Origin: an uncultured Azospirillum sp.
GTDB lineage: Bacteria; Pseudomonadota; Alphaproteobacteria; RF32; CAG-239
Assembly: GCA_902489795.1 (NCBI GenBank)
Contig: CABUBU010000026.1
Location: 1-21,398 of the forward strand
Length of the DNA: 21,398 bases
Reading direction: 5' to 3'
Positions 1-6,603 of this stretch are shown here, one piece after another (the stretch's first letter is position 1; the number at the start of each line of letters is the position of its first letter). Below the pieces are notes generated by a model, which worked only from the letters and a program-made list of their open reading frames with translations, was not told the DNA's origin and did no database searches. Position numbers and translations under genes: made by a program.

Positions 1-1
1 T

Positions 2-97
2 GAACCGGAAAACTATCCTCAGTTAGGCAACAGTTTTTGGGGCAACAATCCCGAAAACAACTACGGTTTCGGAAGTTCGAACATTTCGGCTGATTGA
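2..97 (+). CDS. 3' end of an unidentified protein gene (partial)
   Basis: An open frame enters from the left window edge and stops at the TGA at 95-97. The visible 31 residues are rich in Asn, Gly, Ser and aromatic residues (for example NSFWGNNPENNYGFGSS), which suits the disordered or surface-exposed tail of a secreted or envelope protein but does not identify it. A terminator hairpin follows 27 bases later, which supports a real gene end. The family cannot be assigned from this fragment. Confidence 0.5.
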   Translation, partial: EPENYPQLGNSFWGNNPENNYGFGSSNISAD

Positions 98-120
98 GCT
101 ATCGTTGTTTTCCAGGATAC

Positions 121-147
121 AAAAAAGCACCCTTTCGGGTGCTTCGT
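121..147 (-). terminator. Rho-independent terminator of the tRNA-Cys/tRNA-Asn unit
   Basis: The arms 125-132 and 137-144 pair perfectly over 8 bp. Read on the minus strand the loop is GAAA, a stable tetraloop, and the stem runs into a T tract (121-126). It begins only 5 bases after the CCA end of tRNA-Asn. The plus-strand reading (loop TTTC, then CGTTTT) may also stop the gene ending at 97, so it is probably bidirectional. Confidence 0.85.
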
Positions 148-149
148 TT

Positions 150-224
150 TGGCTCCGGCTGTCGGATTCGAACCAACGACCAATCGGTTAACAGCCGATT
201 GCTCTACCGCTGAGCTAAGCCGGA
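150..224 (-). tRNA. tRNA-Asn (anticodon GTT)
   Basis: On the minus strand the sequence folds as a 75-nt tRNA with the 3' CCA encoded (150-152). The acceptor stem TCCGGCT/AGCCGGA is perfect, the T arm contains GGTTCGAATCC, and the anticodon loop is CTGTTAA with GTT at 190-192. It is the second gene of a two-tRNA transcript, 11 bases after tRNA-Cys. Confidence 0.97.
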
Positions 225-235
225 ATAATATGCTG

Positions 236-309
236 TGGAGGCCGGTACCGGAATCGAACCGATATAGAAGGATTTGCAGTCCTCTGCATAACCACTCTGC
301 CAACCGGCC
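236..309 (-). tRNA. tRNA-Cys (anticodon GCA)
   Basis: On the minus strand this is a 74-nt tRNA with CCA encoded (236-238). The acceptor stem GGCCGGT/ACCGGCC is perfect, the T loop motif is GTTCGATTCC, and the anticodon loop CTGCAAA places GCA at 275-277. It is the first gene of the tRNA-Cys/tRNA-Asn unit, about 20 nt behind a recognisable promoter. Confidence 0.97.
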
Positions 310-337
310 ACAATACCGTCGCACATTCAATGAAAAC

Positions 338-367
338 TATATATACAAATTTTTTTGCCGTCGTCAA
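338..367 (-). promoter_or_regulatory. Probable sigma-70 type promoter for the tRNA-Cys/tRNA-Asn unit
   Basis: On the minus strand a TTGACG box (362-367) is followed, after 16 or 18 bases depending on register, by a TATATATA run (338-345) that can act as the -10 element. The predicted start lies about 20 nt before tRNA-Cys. It was found by eye from consensus and position only. Confidence 0.5.
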
Positions 368-460
368 TAACTTTTTTTGCATAAATCTCAAAAAAATGCT
401 TTTTTTTTCTTTTGCTTGTTCTATCATCTCCCCGGATCAACATTCAGGGAGAGCAAAATC

Positions 461-895
461 ATGAAAATCGCCATTGCTTCCGACCACGGAGGTTTTGAAC
501 TAAAACAGGAACTTATCGCTTATTATGCCGAAAAAGGAACCGTTTTGCAGGATCTCGGCACCTACAATTCTGATTCCTGCGACTATCCCGACGCCGCCAA
601 AAAAATGGCGGAAACGATTCTCTTAAAAAAAGCGGGCATGGGGATTCTCATCTGCGGAACGGGAATCGGTATTTCCATCGCCGCCAACCGCTACCATGGT
701 ATCAGAGCCGCTCTCCTTTATGACGACTTTGTCGCCGAAATGGCAAAAAGACACAACAACGCCAACGTAATCGTTTTCGGCGGCCGCACCATGAAAACGC
801 AAGACGTCATCCGCCGGATAGACATTTTTAACCAAACCGAATTTGAAGGCGGCCGCCACATCCGCCGAATCGAAAAAATTGAGGAGGGAAAATAA
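461..895 (+). CDS. rpiB: Ribose-5-phosphate isomerase B
   Basis: RpiB interconverts ribose 5-phosphate and ribulose 5-phosphate in the cytosolic non-oxidative pentose phosphate pathway. The 144-residue product has the usual family length. It opens with IAIASDHGGFELK (Asp8, His9 bind substrate), carries the LICGTGIGISIAANR block with the catalytic-base Cys65 and the anion-hole Thr67, and has the downstream His98-Asn99 pair. An in-frame start 84 bases upstream exists, but ATG 461 is chosen because an AGGGAGAG ribosome-binding site (447-454) sits before it and the conserved N-terminus begins there. glyA starts 2 bases after the stop, so the two are very likely co-transcribed. An rpiB-glyA pairing is common in Alphaproteobacteria. 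Galactose-6-phosphate isomerase (LacB) is related, but the context favours RpiB. Confidence 0.93.
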   Translation: MKIAIASDHGGFELKQELIAYYAEKGTVLQDLGTYNSDSCDYPDAAKKMAETILLKKAGMGILICGTGIGISIAANRYHGIRAALLYDDFVAEMAKRHNNANVIVFGGRTMKTQDVIRRIDIFNQTEFEGGRHIRRIEKIEEGK

Positions 896-897
896 TT

Positions 898-2151
898 ATG
901 GTTTTCACCAAAAACTTATCTACTGAAGACCCGGAAATTTTCGAAGCTGTCAACCGGGAACTGATGCGCCAACAGCAGCAGATTGAACTGATTGCTTCAG
1001 AAAACATAGTTTCCAAAGCCGTCCTTGAGGCGCAGGGTTCGATTCTGACCAACAAATATGCGGAAGGCTACCCCGGCCGGCGCTATTACGGTGGCTGCAC
1101 TTTTGTCGACCGGGTGGAAGAACTGGCAATTGAACGCGCCAAACAGCTGTTTAATGCCAAATTTGCCAACGTCCAGCCGCATTCCGGTTCACAGGCCAAC
1201 ACCGCCGTTTACGTCGCCCTGCTTCAACCCGGCGACACCATTCTCGGCATGTCGCTCGACGCCGGCGGGCATCTGACTCACGGCTCCAAAGTTTCCGTTT
1301 CCGGCAAATGGCTGAACGCCGTACAATACGGCGTGCGCAAAGAAGACGGTCTGATAGATTATGACGAAGTCGAACGGCTGGCCGAAGAACATCAGCCCAA
1401 ACTGATCATTGCCGGCGGCTCCGCCTACCCGCGGCAGATAGACTTTTCCCGTTTCCGCAAGATTGCCGACAAAACGGGAGCTTATCTGATGGTCGACATG
1501 GCGCATTTTGCCGGTCTGGTTGCCGGCGGCTGCCATCCCAACCCGCTTGATTGCGCCGACGTTGTCACCACCACCACCCACAAAACCCTGCGCGGCCCCC
1601 GCGGCGGAATGATTCTGACCAACAGTGAGGAACTGGCAAAAAAAATCAATTCGGCAATCTTCCCCGGCACCCAGGGCGGCCCGCTGGAACACATTATCGC
1701 TGCCAAAGCCGTCTGCTTTAAGGAAGACTTGAGCGCTGAGTTTAAAACCTACGCCGCTCAGGTAATTCAAAATGCAAAAGTTTTGGGCGAAGTTTTAAAA
1801 GAACGCGGCCTTGACCTCGTATCCGGCGGCACCGACACCCATCTGCTGCTGGTTGACCTGCGACCGAAAGACCTGACCGGCGACGTCGTGGCGCAAAAGC
1901 TGGAAGAAGCCAACATCACCTGCAACAAAAACGCCATTCCGTTTGATCCACAGCCGCCCAAAATAACGTCCGGCATCCGTGTCGGCACCCCGGCCGGTAC
2001 CACCCGCGGCTTTAAGGAAAAAGAATTTACGCTGATCGGCAACTGGATCGGCGACATCATTGATGCTCTGGCCGACGGAGACGCCGAAAAAACAATTGCA
2101 GAAACCAGACAGAAAGTCATCACTTTGTGCGAAAAGTTTCCGATTTACTGA
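898..2151 (+). CDS. glyA: Serine hydroxymethyltransferase
   Basis: GlyA is a PLP enzyme converting serine and tetrahydrofolate to glycine and 5,10-methylene-tetrahydrofolate, the main entry of one-carbon units for purine, thymidylate and methionine synthesis. The product is 417 residues, as in the E. coli enzyme. It shows the N-terminal IELIASENIVSKAVLEAQGS block, NKYAEGYPGRRYYGG, HSGSQAN, and the PLP-binding TTTTHKTLRGPRGG motif with the Schiff-base lysine at residue 229. A GAGGAGGG ribosome-binding site at 881-888 precedes ATG 898 and lies inside the end of rpiB, which implies a joint transcript and possibly coupled translation. Nothing is truncated or unusual. Confidence 0.98.
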   Translation: MVFTKNLSTEDPEIFEAVNRELMRQQQQIELIASENIVSKAVLEAQGSILTNKYAEGYPGRRYYGGCTFVDRVEELAIERAKQLFNAKFANVQPHSGSQANTAVYVALLQPGDTILGMSLDAGGHLTHGSKVSVSGKWLNAVQYGVRKEDGLIDYDEVERLAEEHQPKLIIAGGSAYPRQIDFSRFRKIADKTGAYLMVDMAHFAGLVAGGCHPNPLDCADVVTTTTHKTLRGPRGGMILTNSEELAKKINSAIFPGTQGGPLEHIIAAKAVCFKEDLSAEFKTYAAQVIQNAKVLGEVLKERGLDLVSGGTDTHLLLVDLRPKDLTGDVVAQKLEEANITCNKNAIPFDPQPPKITSGIRVGTPAGTTRGFKEKEFTLIGNWIGDIIDALADGDAEKTIAETRQKVITLCEKFPIY

Positions 2152-2166
2152 AACAAATAGAAAAAC

Positions 2167-2197
2167 AAAAGCCCCCTGAAAAACGGGGAGTTTTTTG
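2167..2197 (+). terminator. Weak terminator after glyA
   Basis: Four C-G pairs (CCCC/GGGG) are flanked by a short mismatch and an A-run/T-run pair, ending in TTTTTT at 2191-2196. It sits 16 bases after the glyA stop. The stem is imperfect, so termination may be partial and the next gene could be reached by readthrough. Confidence 0.45.
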
Positions 2198-2273
2198 AAT
2201 ATTCCCTGACTTTGGACAAAAAATATGCCAAATTAAGCACTGATAACTAACGTTTAATTTAATTATTAAGATC

Positions 2274-2570
2274 ATGCCTTACTTAATTTTATTTTTTCTG
2301 TTGGCCATTGCCATTGTTGTCATTATCGTAATCGTTACCCGTGCAAGCATGCGTAACAAGTACAGTGCCGAAATCCGTACCCTGATGGAAATCACGGATC
2401 AAATGGCTGACAATATTCCCGCGGACAAACTGAAAAAACTGCAGAACGAACTCTGTGACCGTCAGAACCTGATCCGCGGCGACAAAGACGACCAGTCCGA
2501 CTTCAAAATCGGAAAAATGAGAGCTTATGACAGAATGCTCAGACTCTTAAATCAAAAAGTCGTCGGCTGA
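2274..2570 (+). CDS. Small membrane-anchored protein of unknown function
   Basis: This 98-residue protein begins with one strongly hydrophobic segment (about residues 3-22, rich in Ile, Val, Leu), consistent with an N-terminal membrane anchor or uncleaved signal. A charged cytosolic-type region of about 70 residues follows; its middle part (TLMEITDQMADNIPADKLKKLQNELCDRQNLI) looks helical and amphipathic. I do not recognise the family. Support for a real gene comes from typical codon use, a sharp hydrophobic/charged division, and a strong terminator 22 bases after the stop. No good Shine-Dalgarno sequence precedes ATG 2274, and no clear promoter was found in the roughly 75 bases between the glyA terminator and the start. 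A role as a small envelope or divisome accessory factor is possible but not shown. Confidence 0.72.
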   Translation: MPYLILFFLLAIAIVVIIVIVTRASMRNKYSAEIRTLMEITDQMADNIPADKLKKLQNELCDRQNLIRGDKDDQSDFKIGKMRAYDRMLRLLNQKVVG

Positions 2571-2592
2571 ACGGAAAACTAACGGCAAAAAA

Positions 2593-2627
2593 AACAGGAA
2601 CGCCCTGCCCGGCGTTTCTGTTTTTTT
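2593..2627 (+). terminator. Strong Rho-independent terminator
   Basis: A 12-bp stem (2593-2604 with 2611-2622, one G-T wobble) and a 6-nt loop CTGCCC run into a T tract ending at 2627. It closes the transcript of the 98-residue membrane protein. Confidence 0.88.
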
Positions 2628-2634
2628 ATTACGC

Positions 2635-2743
2635 GCCTTGCCGAAAATCCCGAGTTTACTTTGGGGCTGAACGTTTTAGCGTCGAAACGACGCCGCTTTA
2701 TGCCTTTGATCATGTTCAAACCGCAAGTTTTGCAGCCGTTTTA
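2635..2743 (+). repeat. Dispersed imperfect repeat, copy A
   Basis: This segment between the terminator and the lpxA promoter is related to 5726-5850 on the opposite strand. Both outer ends share a 13-nt exact block (GCCTTGCCGAAAA at 2635-2647), and the 76-base core (2668-2743) aligns without gaps at 55 of 76 positions by hand count. Between the two parts copy A is about 16 bases shorter. Read as protein, both copies encode related peptides (AERFSVE...LYAF...QTASFAAV here, AECFSVE...IYAF...QTARFTAV there), but copy A needs a frameshift. No complete gene is visible; it looks like a relic of a repeated, once-coding element. Confidence 0.6.
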
Positions 2744-2821
2744 CCGGGAAATATCCATTTCGACCGCCGGCCCGGCTGAAACATTCGGTAAAGTTTTGTG
2801 TTTTTACTTTACAACCGCATC

Positions 2822-2849
2822 TTTGTAAGCTACAGCTAAAATATATAAA
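2822..2849 (+). promoter_or_regulatory. Possible promoter of the lpxA-lpxI-lpxB operon
   Basis: TATAAA (2844-2849) makes a good -10 box, with a weak -35 candidate TTTGTA (2822-2827) 16 bases upstream. The start codon of lpxA is 28 bases further on, with an AAGGA ribosome-binding site at 2863-2867. The -35 match is poor, so the call rests mainly on the -10 box and position. Confidence 0.3.
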
Positions 2850-2876
2850 CAACTTTAACTGTAAGGACATAAACTT

Positions 2877-3677
2877 ATGAGCAACATTCATCCTACCGCC
2901 GTGATCGAAGACGGTGCCCAGATTGCCGCCAGCGCCAAAATCGGGCCTTTTTGCGTCATCGGTTCAAAAGCCAAAATCGGCGAAAACGTTCAACTGATCG
3001 CTCATGTCACGATTATGAACGACACTACTGTCGGCGACGGCACCATCGTCTTTCCGGGGGCGGTCCTGGGCGGCGGTCCGCAGGATCACGGCAACGAATT
3101 TCAGCCGGAAGCGAAACTCATCATCGGCAAAAACAACATTATCCGCGAAAACGTCACCATGCAGTGCGGCACGCCGAAAGAACACTTTACCACCACCGTC
3201 GGCGACAACGGCATGTTCATGGTCAACTGCCACGTTGCGCATGACTGCGTCGTCGGCAACAACGTCATCATGACCAACAACGCAGTCATCGGCGGCCATG
3301 TCCGCGTCGGCGACGGCGCCATTTTGGGCGGCAACTGCGCCGTTCACCAGTTCTGCCGCATCGGCCGCAAAGCCATGGTCGGCGGCATGTCGGGCGTTGC
3401 CCGCGACGTCATTCCGTTCGGTATCGTTACCGGCGACCGCGGCAAACTGCGCGGCTTAAACCTGATCGGCCTGAAACGCAGCGGTTTTGCTCCCGAGGAA
3501 GTCAAAGCCATGACCCGCGCCTACATGTATATTTTCAAATCCGCCGAAGGCAATTTTGAAAGCCGTCTGGCCAAAGCACACGAAAAATACAAAGACGATG
3601 CCCTGATCATGGAGATGGTCGAATTTATCGACGACGCTTTAAAAGGCCGCCGCAATATTATGACGGCGGAAGCCTGA
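2877..3677 (+). CDS. lpxA: UDP-N-acetylglucosamine O-acyltransferase
   Basis: LpxA performs the first step of lipid A synthesis, moving a 3-hydroxyacyl chain from acyl carrier protein to the 3-OH of UDP-GlcNAc in the cytosol. The 266-residue product shows the left-handed beta-helix hexapeptide pattern (IHPTAVIEDGAQIAASAKIGPFCVIG and on), the GGGPQD and IRENVTMQCGT segments, and HVAHDC with the likely catalytic His122 (E. coli His125). Its C-terminal helical domain contains LRGLNLIGLKRSGF, typical of LpxA and not LpxD. It heads a compact lpxA-lpxI-lpxB operon and overlaps lpxI by one base. Many Alphaproteobacteria have lpxD and fabZ directly upstream of lpxA; here those genes are absent and copy A of the repeat lies there instead, so they must be elsewhere. 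Confidence 0.97.
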   Translation: MSNIHPTAVIEDGAQIAASAKIGPFCVIGSKAKIGENVQLIAHVTIMNDTTVGDGTIVFPGAVLGGGPQDHGNEFQPEAKLIIGKNNIIRENVTMQCGTPKEHFTTTVGDNGMFMVNCHVAHDCVVGNNVIMTNNAVIGGHVRVGDGAILGGNCAVHQFCRIGRKAMVGGMSGVARDVIPFGIVTGDRGKLRGLNLIGLKRSGFAPEEVKAMTRAYMYIFKSAEGNFESRLAKAHEKYKDDALIMEMVEFIDDALKGRRNIMTAEA

Positions 3678-4522
3678 TGGAAACCAAAAACAAAAAGCTG
3701 GGAATCATCGCCGGGGGAGGAACGCTTCCCCGGAGTTTGATTGAGCATTGCCGGAAAACAGGCCGCGACTTCTTTGTTATTGCCATTGAAGGCAACGCTG
3801 ATCCTGACCTTTTTACCGAAAACGTTCCGCATATGTGGATCCGCATCGGACAGGCCGGCAGCGGCTTCAAACGCTTCCGCGACGAAAAAGTGGAAGAAGT
3901 GGTGATGATCGGCACCATCCGCCGCCCCAGTTTCAAAGAACTGATTCCCGACATGCGAACCACCGCCTTTTTTGCCAAAGTGGGGGCTAAAGCGCTCGGC
4001 GACGACGGTATTCTCCGTGCCCTGATCAAAGAAATCGAAAGCGAAAACATGCGGGTTATCGGCATCCACGAAGTAATGAGCAACATTTTGGTCAAATCCG
4101 GCGTGCTCGGCAAAATCAAACCCGGCAAAGAAGACCTCATCGACATCCGGCGCGGCGTGCAAACGGCGTTTGAACTCGGAAAACTTGACATCGGCCAGTC
4201 GGTGGTTGTTCAGCAGGGACTGGTGCTGGGCGTCGAAGCCATTGAAGGCACCGACGAACTGATCAAACGCTGCGGCGGCTATAAGAGAAAAGGCAGCGGC
4301 GGCGTTTTGGTCAAACTGCGCAAACCCCGGCAGGACATGCGGATAGACCTGCCGACAATCGGCGCCCGTACGGTGGAAAACGCCAAAGCCAGCGGCTTAA
4401 ACGGACTGGCCGTCCACGCCGGCAACACACTCATCGTCAATGAGGCGGAAGTCATCAAAGCCGCCGACAGGGCCGGCCTGTTTGTGATCGGAATCGAACC
4501 GGGAGACTACCTTGAACAATAA
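3677..4522 (+). CDS. lpxI: UDP-2,3-diacylglucosamine pyrophosphatase, LpxI type
   Basis: LpxI hydrolyses UDP-2,3-diacylglucosamine to lipid X plus UMP. It replaces the unrelated LpxH in most Alphaproteobacteria. The 281-residue product matches the family (formerly DUF1009) over its whole length: an N-terminal LGIIAGGGTLPRSL nucleotide-binding segment, VVQQGLVLGVEAIEGTDELIKR in the C-terminal domain, and GGVLVKLRKPRQDMRIDLPTIG near the end. In that last block Asp224 corresponds to the catalytic Asp225 of the Caulobacter enzyme. Its ATG shares a base with the lpxA stop (TGATG) and its end overlaps lpxB by 11 bases. The position between LpxA and LpxB fits the pathway, since its product lipid X is a substrate of LpxB. 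Confidence 0.96.
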   Translation: METKNKKLGIIAGGGTLPRSLIEHCRKTGRDFFVIAIEGNADPDLFTENVPHMWIRIGQAGSGFKRFRDEKVEEVVMIGTIRRPSFKELIPDMRTTAFFAKVGAKALGDDGILRALIKEIESENMRVIGIHEVMSNILVKSGVLGKIKPGKEDLIDIRRGVQTAFELGKLDIGQSVVVQQGLVLGVEAIEGTDELIKRCGGYKRKGSGGVLVKLRKPRQDMRIDLPTIGARTVENAKASGLNGLAVHAGNTLIVNEAEVIKAADRAGLFVIGIEPGDYLEQ

Positions 4523-5684
4523 TCTGAAAATTTACCTGATCGCCGGCGAACCTTCCGGCGACGCCCTCGGCGCCCGTCTGATGCGCGCGTTGAAAAAAAA
4601 GACTGAAAACCGGGTCGAATTTTTCGGCATCGGCGGCGACACCATGGAAAAAGAAGGCATGAAGTCGCTGTTTGACATTTCCGAACTGGCGATCATGGGA
4701 CTGTGCGAAGTCATTCCGAGCATTCCGCGGGTATTAAAAAGAATTCGCCAGACGGTCGACGACATTATGCATGTTCGCCCCGACGTCGTCATCTCCATCG
4801 ACAGCTGGAGCTTCGGCAGCCGGGTGCAAAAAAAGCTGCGTGCCTTAAAAACGGGAATTCCCCAGGTTCACTACGTGGCACCGCAGGTATGGGCATGGAA
4901 GAAAAAACGGGCAAGAACCATGCACAAATACGTAGACCGCCTGCTTACCCTGCTTCCGCAGGAACCGAAATATTTCACACCCTACGGTTTGGCAACCGAC
5001 TTTGTCGGCCACCCGGTAATCGAAAGCCCGGTTATCAACGGCGACGGGGAAACTTTCCGCCGCAAATATAATATTGAAGACGGTCAAAAGATCATCTGTC
5101 TGCTGCCGGGTTCACGCCACAACGAAGTATCGCGCCTGCTGCCGGTATTTTTGCAAGCAGCACAAATTCTCAAACAGCAGCACCCGGAACTGTTTTTCGT
5201 CGTTCCGACAGTCAAAACCGTGGCTCAAAAGGTGAAGGCCATGCTTGCCAACTCCCCTCTCCCCGTTTTGGTGGTGGAAGGAGAAGAAGACCGTCACAAT
5301 GCCATGAGCGCCTCTGCCGCAGCAATCGCCGCTTCCGGAACGGTAGCGTTGGAACTGGCAATCGCTGACGTTCCGCATGTAATCGGTTACAAGGTCGCCC
5401 CGCTGACGGCAGTCCTTGTCAAACATTTTTTGCATATCCAGTTCGTCAACCTGTCAAACATCCTGCTCGGACGGGAGATTGTTCCCGAACTTTTACAGGA
5501 ACGCTGCGTTGCCGCCAACCTTGTCCTTTATATCAATCGTTTTCTAGAACAGGACAGTTTCTACCGTTACCAAAAAGAAGGTTTTGAAAAAGTACGGCGC
5601 ATTCTGGGCCTCGGCAAGCAAAAGCCGAGCGAAAATGCCGCCGACATCATCCTCGGTATGATCCGCCGCAAAGAAGGAGCCTGA
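4512..5684 (+). CDS. lpxB: Lipid-A-disaccharide synthase
   Basis: LpxB joins lipid X and UDP-2,3-diacylglucosamine into the tetra-acyl disaccharide 1-phosphate, a peripheral inner-membrane step of lipid A synthesis (GT19 family). The 390-residue product has IAGEPSGDALGARLM at the N-terminus, ISIDSWSFGSRV, HYVAPQVWAWKKKRA, FVGHPVIE, LLPGSRHNEVSRLLP, and the C-terminal SGTVALELAIADVPHVIGYK and FVNLSNILLGREIVPELLQ blocks. The start is a TTG at 4512 inside the end of lpxI. It is preferred because a GGGAG ribosome-binding site (4501-4505) precedes it and the family's N-terminal strand follows at once. The 11-base overlap plus a weak start codon suggests that translation depends on ribosomes finishing lpxI. 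Confidence 0.97.
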   Translation: MNNNLKIYLIAGEPSGDALGARLMRALKKKTENRVEFFGIGGDTMEKEGMKSLFDISELAIMGLCEVIPSIPRVLKRIRQTVDDIMHVRPDVVISIDSWSFGSRVQKKLRALKTGIPQVHYVAPQVWAWKKKRARTMHKYVDRLLTLLPQEPKYFTPYGLATDFVGHPVIESPVINGDGETFRRKYNIEDGQKIICLLPGSRHNEVSRLLPVFLQAAQILKQQHPELFFVVPTVKTVAQKVKAMLANSPLPVLVVEGEEDRHNAMSASAAAIAASGTVALELAIADVPHVIGYKVAPLTAVLVKHFLHIQFVNLSNILLGREIVPELLQERCVAANLVLYINRFLEQDSFYRYQKEGFEKVRRILGLGKQKPSENAADIILGMIRRKEGA

Positions 5685-5725
5685 AAACTTTTTCTTAACG
5701 AAATCTTCCCGCAAACCGGGGCTTC

Positions 5726-5850
5726 AATAACAGCTGTAAACCTTGCGGTCTGGCTATATTCAAAGGCGTAAATCTGCATTATTTCGACACTGAAGCATTC
5801 AGCCATAAGCAGCTTTTCGCCTCCAACAAACTCGATTTTTTCGGCAAGGC
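5726..5850 (-). repeat. Dispersed imperfect repeat, copy B
   Basis: This is the partner of the element at 2635-2743, in the opposite orientation just behind lpxB. The shared 13-nt block lies at 5838-5850 and the 76-base core runs from 5801 down to 5726. On the minus strand the copy is open in one frame, reading LAEKIEFVGGEKLLMAE and then CFSVEIMQIYAFEYSQTARF; the frame then continues as meaningless antisense of lpxB. I see no ribosome-binding site or natural stop, so an expressed gene is not claimed. Confidence 0.6.
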
Positions 5851-5866
5851 AGCCGATACAAAAGCT

Positions 5867-5888
5867 ACCCCCGGCGTATCCGGGGGGT
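5867..5888. repeat. GC-rich hairpin downstream of lpxB
   Basis: ACCCCCGG pairs with CCGGGGGGT across a short CGTAT loop, with one bulged G. It has only a weak T-rich tail on either strand, so it may be a poor terminator for lpxB or a structural end of the adjacent insertion-sequence remnant. A similar hairpin (CCCCCGG, two different bases, TATCCGGG) occurs at 6517-6533 on the other side of that remnant. Confidence 0.5.
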
Positions 5889-5928
5889 CTTCACAAACGC
5901 CTAAAAACACCTAAAAAGGCTCTTCTCA

Positions 5929-6422
5929 CTAACGACGCCTGAATGGCGCATCAGATTCCGTCCAAGCGTAGATTGCTTGGCTCACCACAAATGGATCTAA
6001 GTCCATCGTTAACTGACTGTCCTCTTCGTCTTCCTTTAACTGGTTTCGTATATATTCGGCTATCTTTTGAGCATTTTTTCCGGTGGCATCAACATAGTAC
6101 CCGCGACACCAAAATTGCCTGCCGCTATATTTATATTTTGCATTTCCTTATCGTTCGTATATCTTTAAGCTGCTCTTGCTTTTAAAACAGCCCTATTTGC
6201 GCTTGCGGAATATTTAGGCGGTATCTCCGGCAACATATGAACATGATCCGGACAAGCTTCTCCTTCTATTATCTCTACACCTGTCCGTCGGTATAACTCC
6301 TTTAATATTTTTACTATTTCATTTCTTTTACATCCGTAAAAGATCTTGCTCCGATACTTCGGCGCAAACACCGTATGGTATTTACAATTCCAACTTATGT
6401 GTGATATCGTATTTATGTTCAT
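5929..6422 (-). pseudogene. tnpA: IS200/IS605-family transposase TnpA, broken by frameshift and stop
   Basis: TnpA enzymes of this family are small Y1 tyrosine transposases that move single-stranded DNA. Reading from ATG 6422 on the minus strand, the first part (ISWNCKYHTVFAPKYRSKIFYG ... GVEIIEGEACPDHVHMLPEIPPKYSAS) is a clear N-terminal half with the metal-binding His-x-His in DHVHM. The frame then drifts and stops at 6165. The C-terminal half continues in another frame (KSKSSLKIYER, an in-frame TAA, then GNAKYKYSGRQFWCRGYYV and DATGKNAQKIAEYIRNQL), including the GYYVD segment with the catalytic tyrosine, and ends near 5929. At least one frameshift and one nonsense codon make it inactive. 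The total length of about 160 codons roughly matches a full gene, so it decayed by small mutations and not by a large deletion. Confidence 0.88.
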
Positions 6423-6424
6423 TT

Positions 6425-6491
6425 AATAAAACTCCTTTGTTTGTATTCCTTGTAATTGTCAGGAATTACATTCTGACAAAGGAGTTTTATT
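6425..6491 (-). promoter_or_regulatory. IS200-type left-end hairpin that sequesters the tnpA ribosome-binding site
   Basis: A perfect 15-bp inverted repeat (6425-6439 and 6477-6491) encloses a 37-nt loop. The loop contains a second perfect 7-bp hairpin (6451-6457 with 6464-6470). On the minus strand the arm next to tnpA contains CAAAGGAG, the ribosome-binding site for ATG 6422, so the stem would hide it. In IS200 the 5' untranslated RNA is known to block translation in this way. The stem has stayed perfect although the gene is broken. Confidence 0.7.
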
Positions 6492-6516
6492 GCTGTATAG
6501 CTATAAGCTCTCCGAT

Positions 6517-6533
6517 CCCCCGGACTATCCGGG
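6517..6533. repeat. GC-rich hairpin between the IS remnant and the PH-domain gene
   Basis: CCCGGA (6519-6524) pairs with TCCGGG (6528-6533) around a 3-nt loop. On the minus strand it lies about 70 bases after the stop of the PH-domain gene and has no T run, so termination is doubtful. It resembles the hairpin at 5867-5888 in sequence and orientation. The rest of 6534-6602 shows only a further small inverted repeat (CCTCCC/GGAGG, 6556-6572). Confidence 0.4.
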
Positions 6534-6603
6534 AATTTTCACGATACAAGAAGCCCTCCCGTCAAGAGGAGGAATTTTGCACAACCGAACTTTTTTCGAC
6601 AAT

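Noticed and set aside
5567..5806. Open frame of 79 codons on the minus strand starting MAECFSVE
   Set aside because: The first part is repeat copy B and the rest is antisense to lpxB, with no natural end and no ribosome-binding site. It is kept as a repeat, not as a gene.
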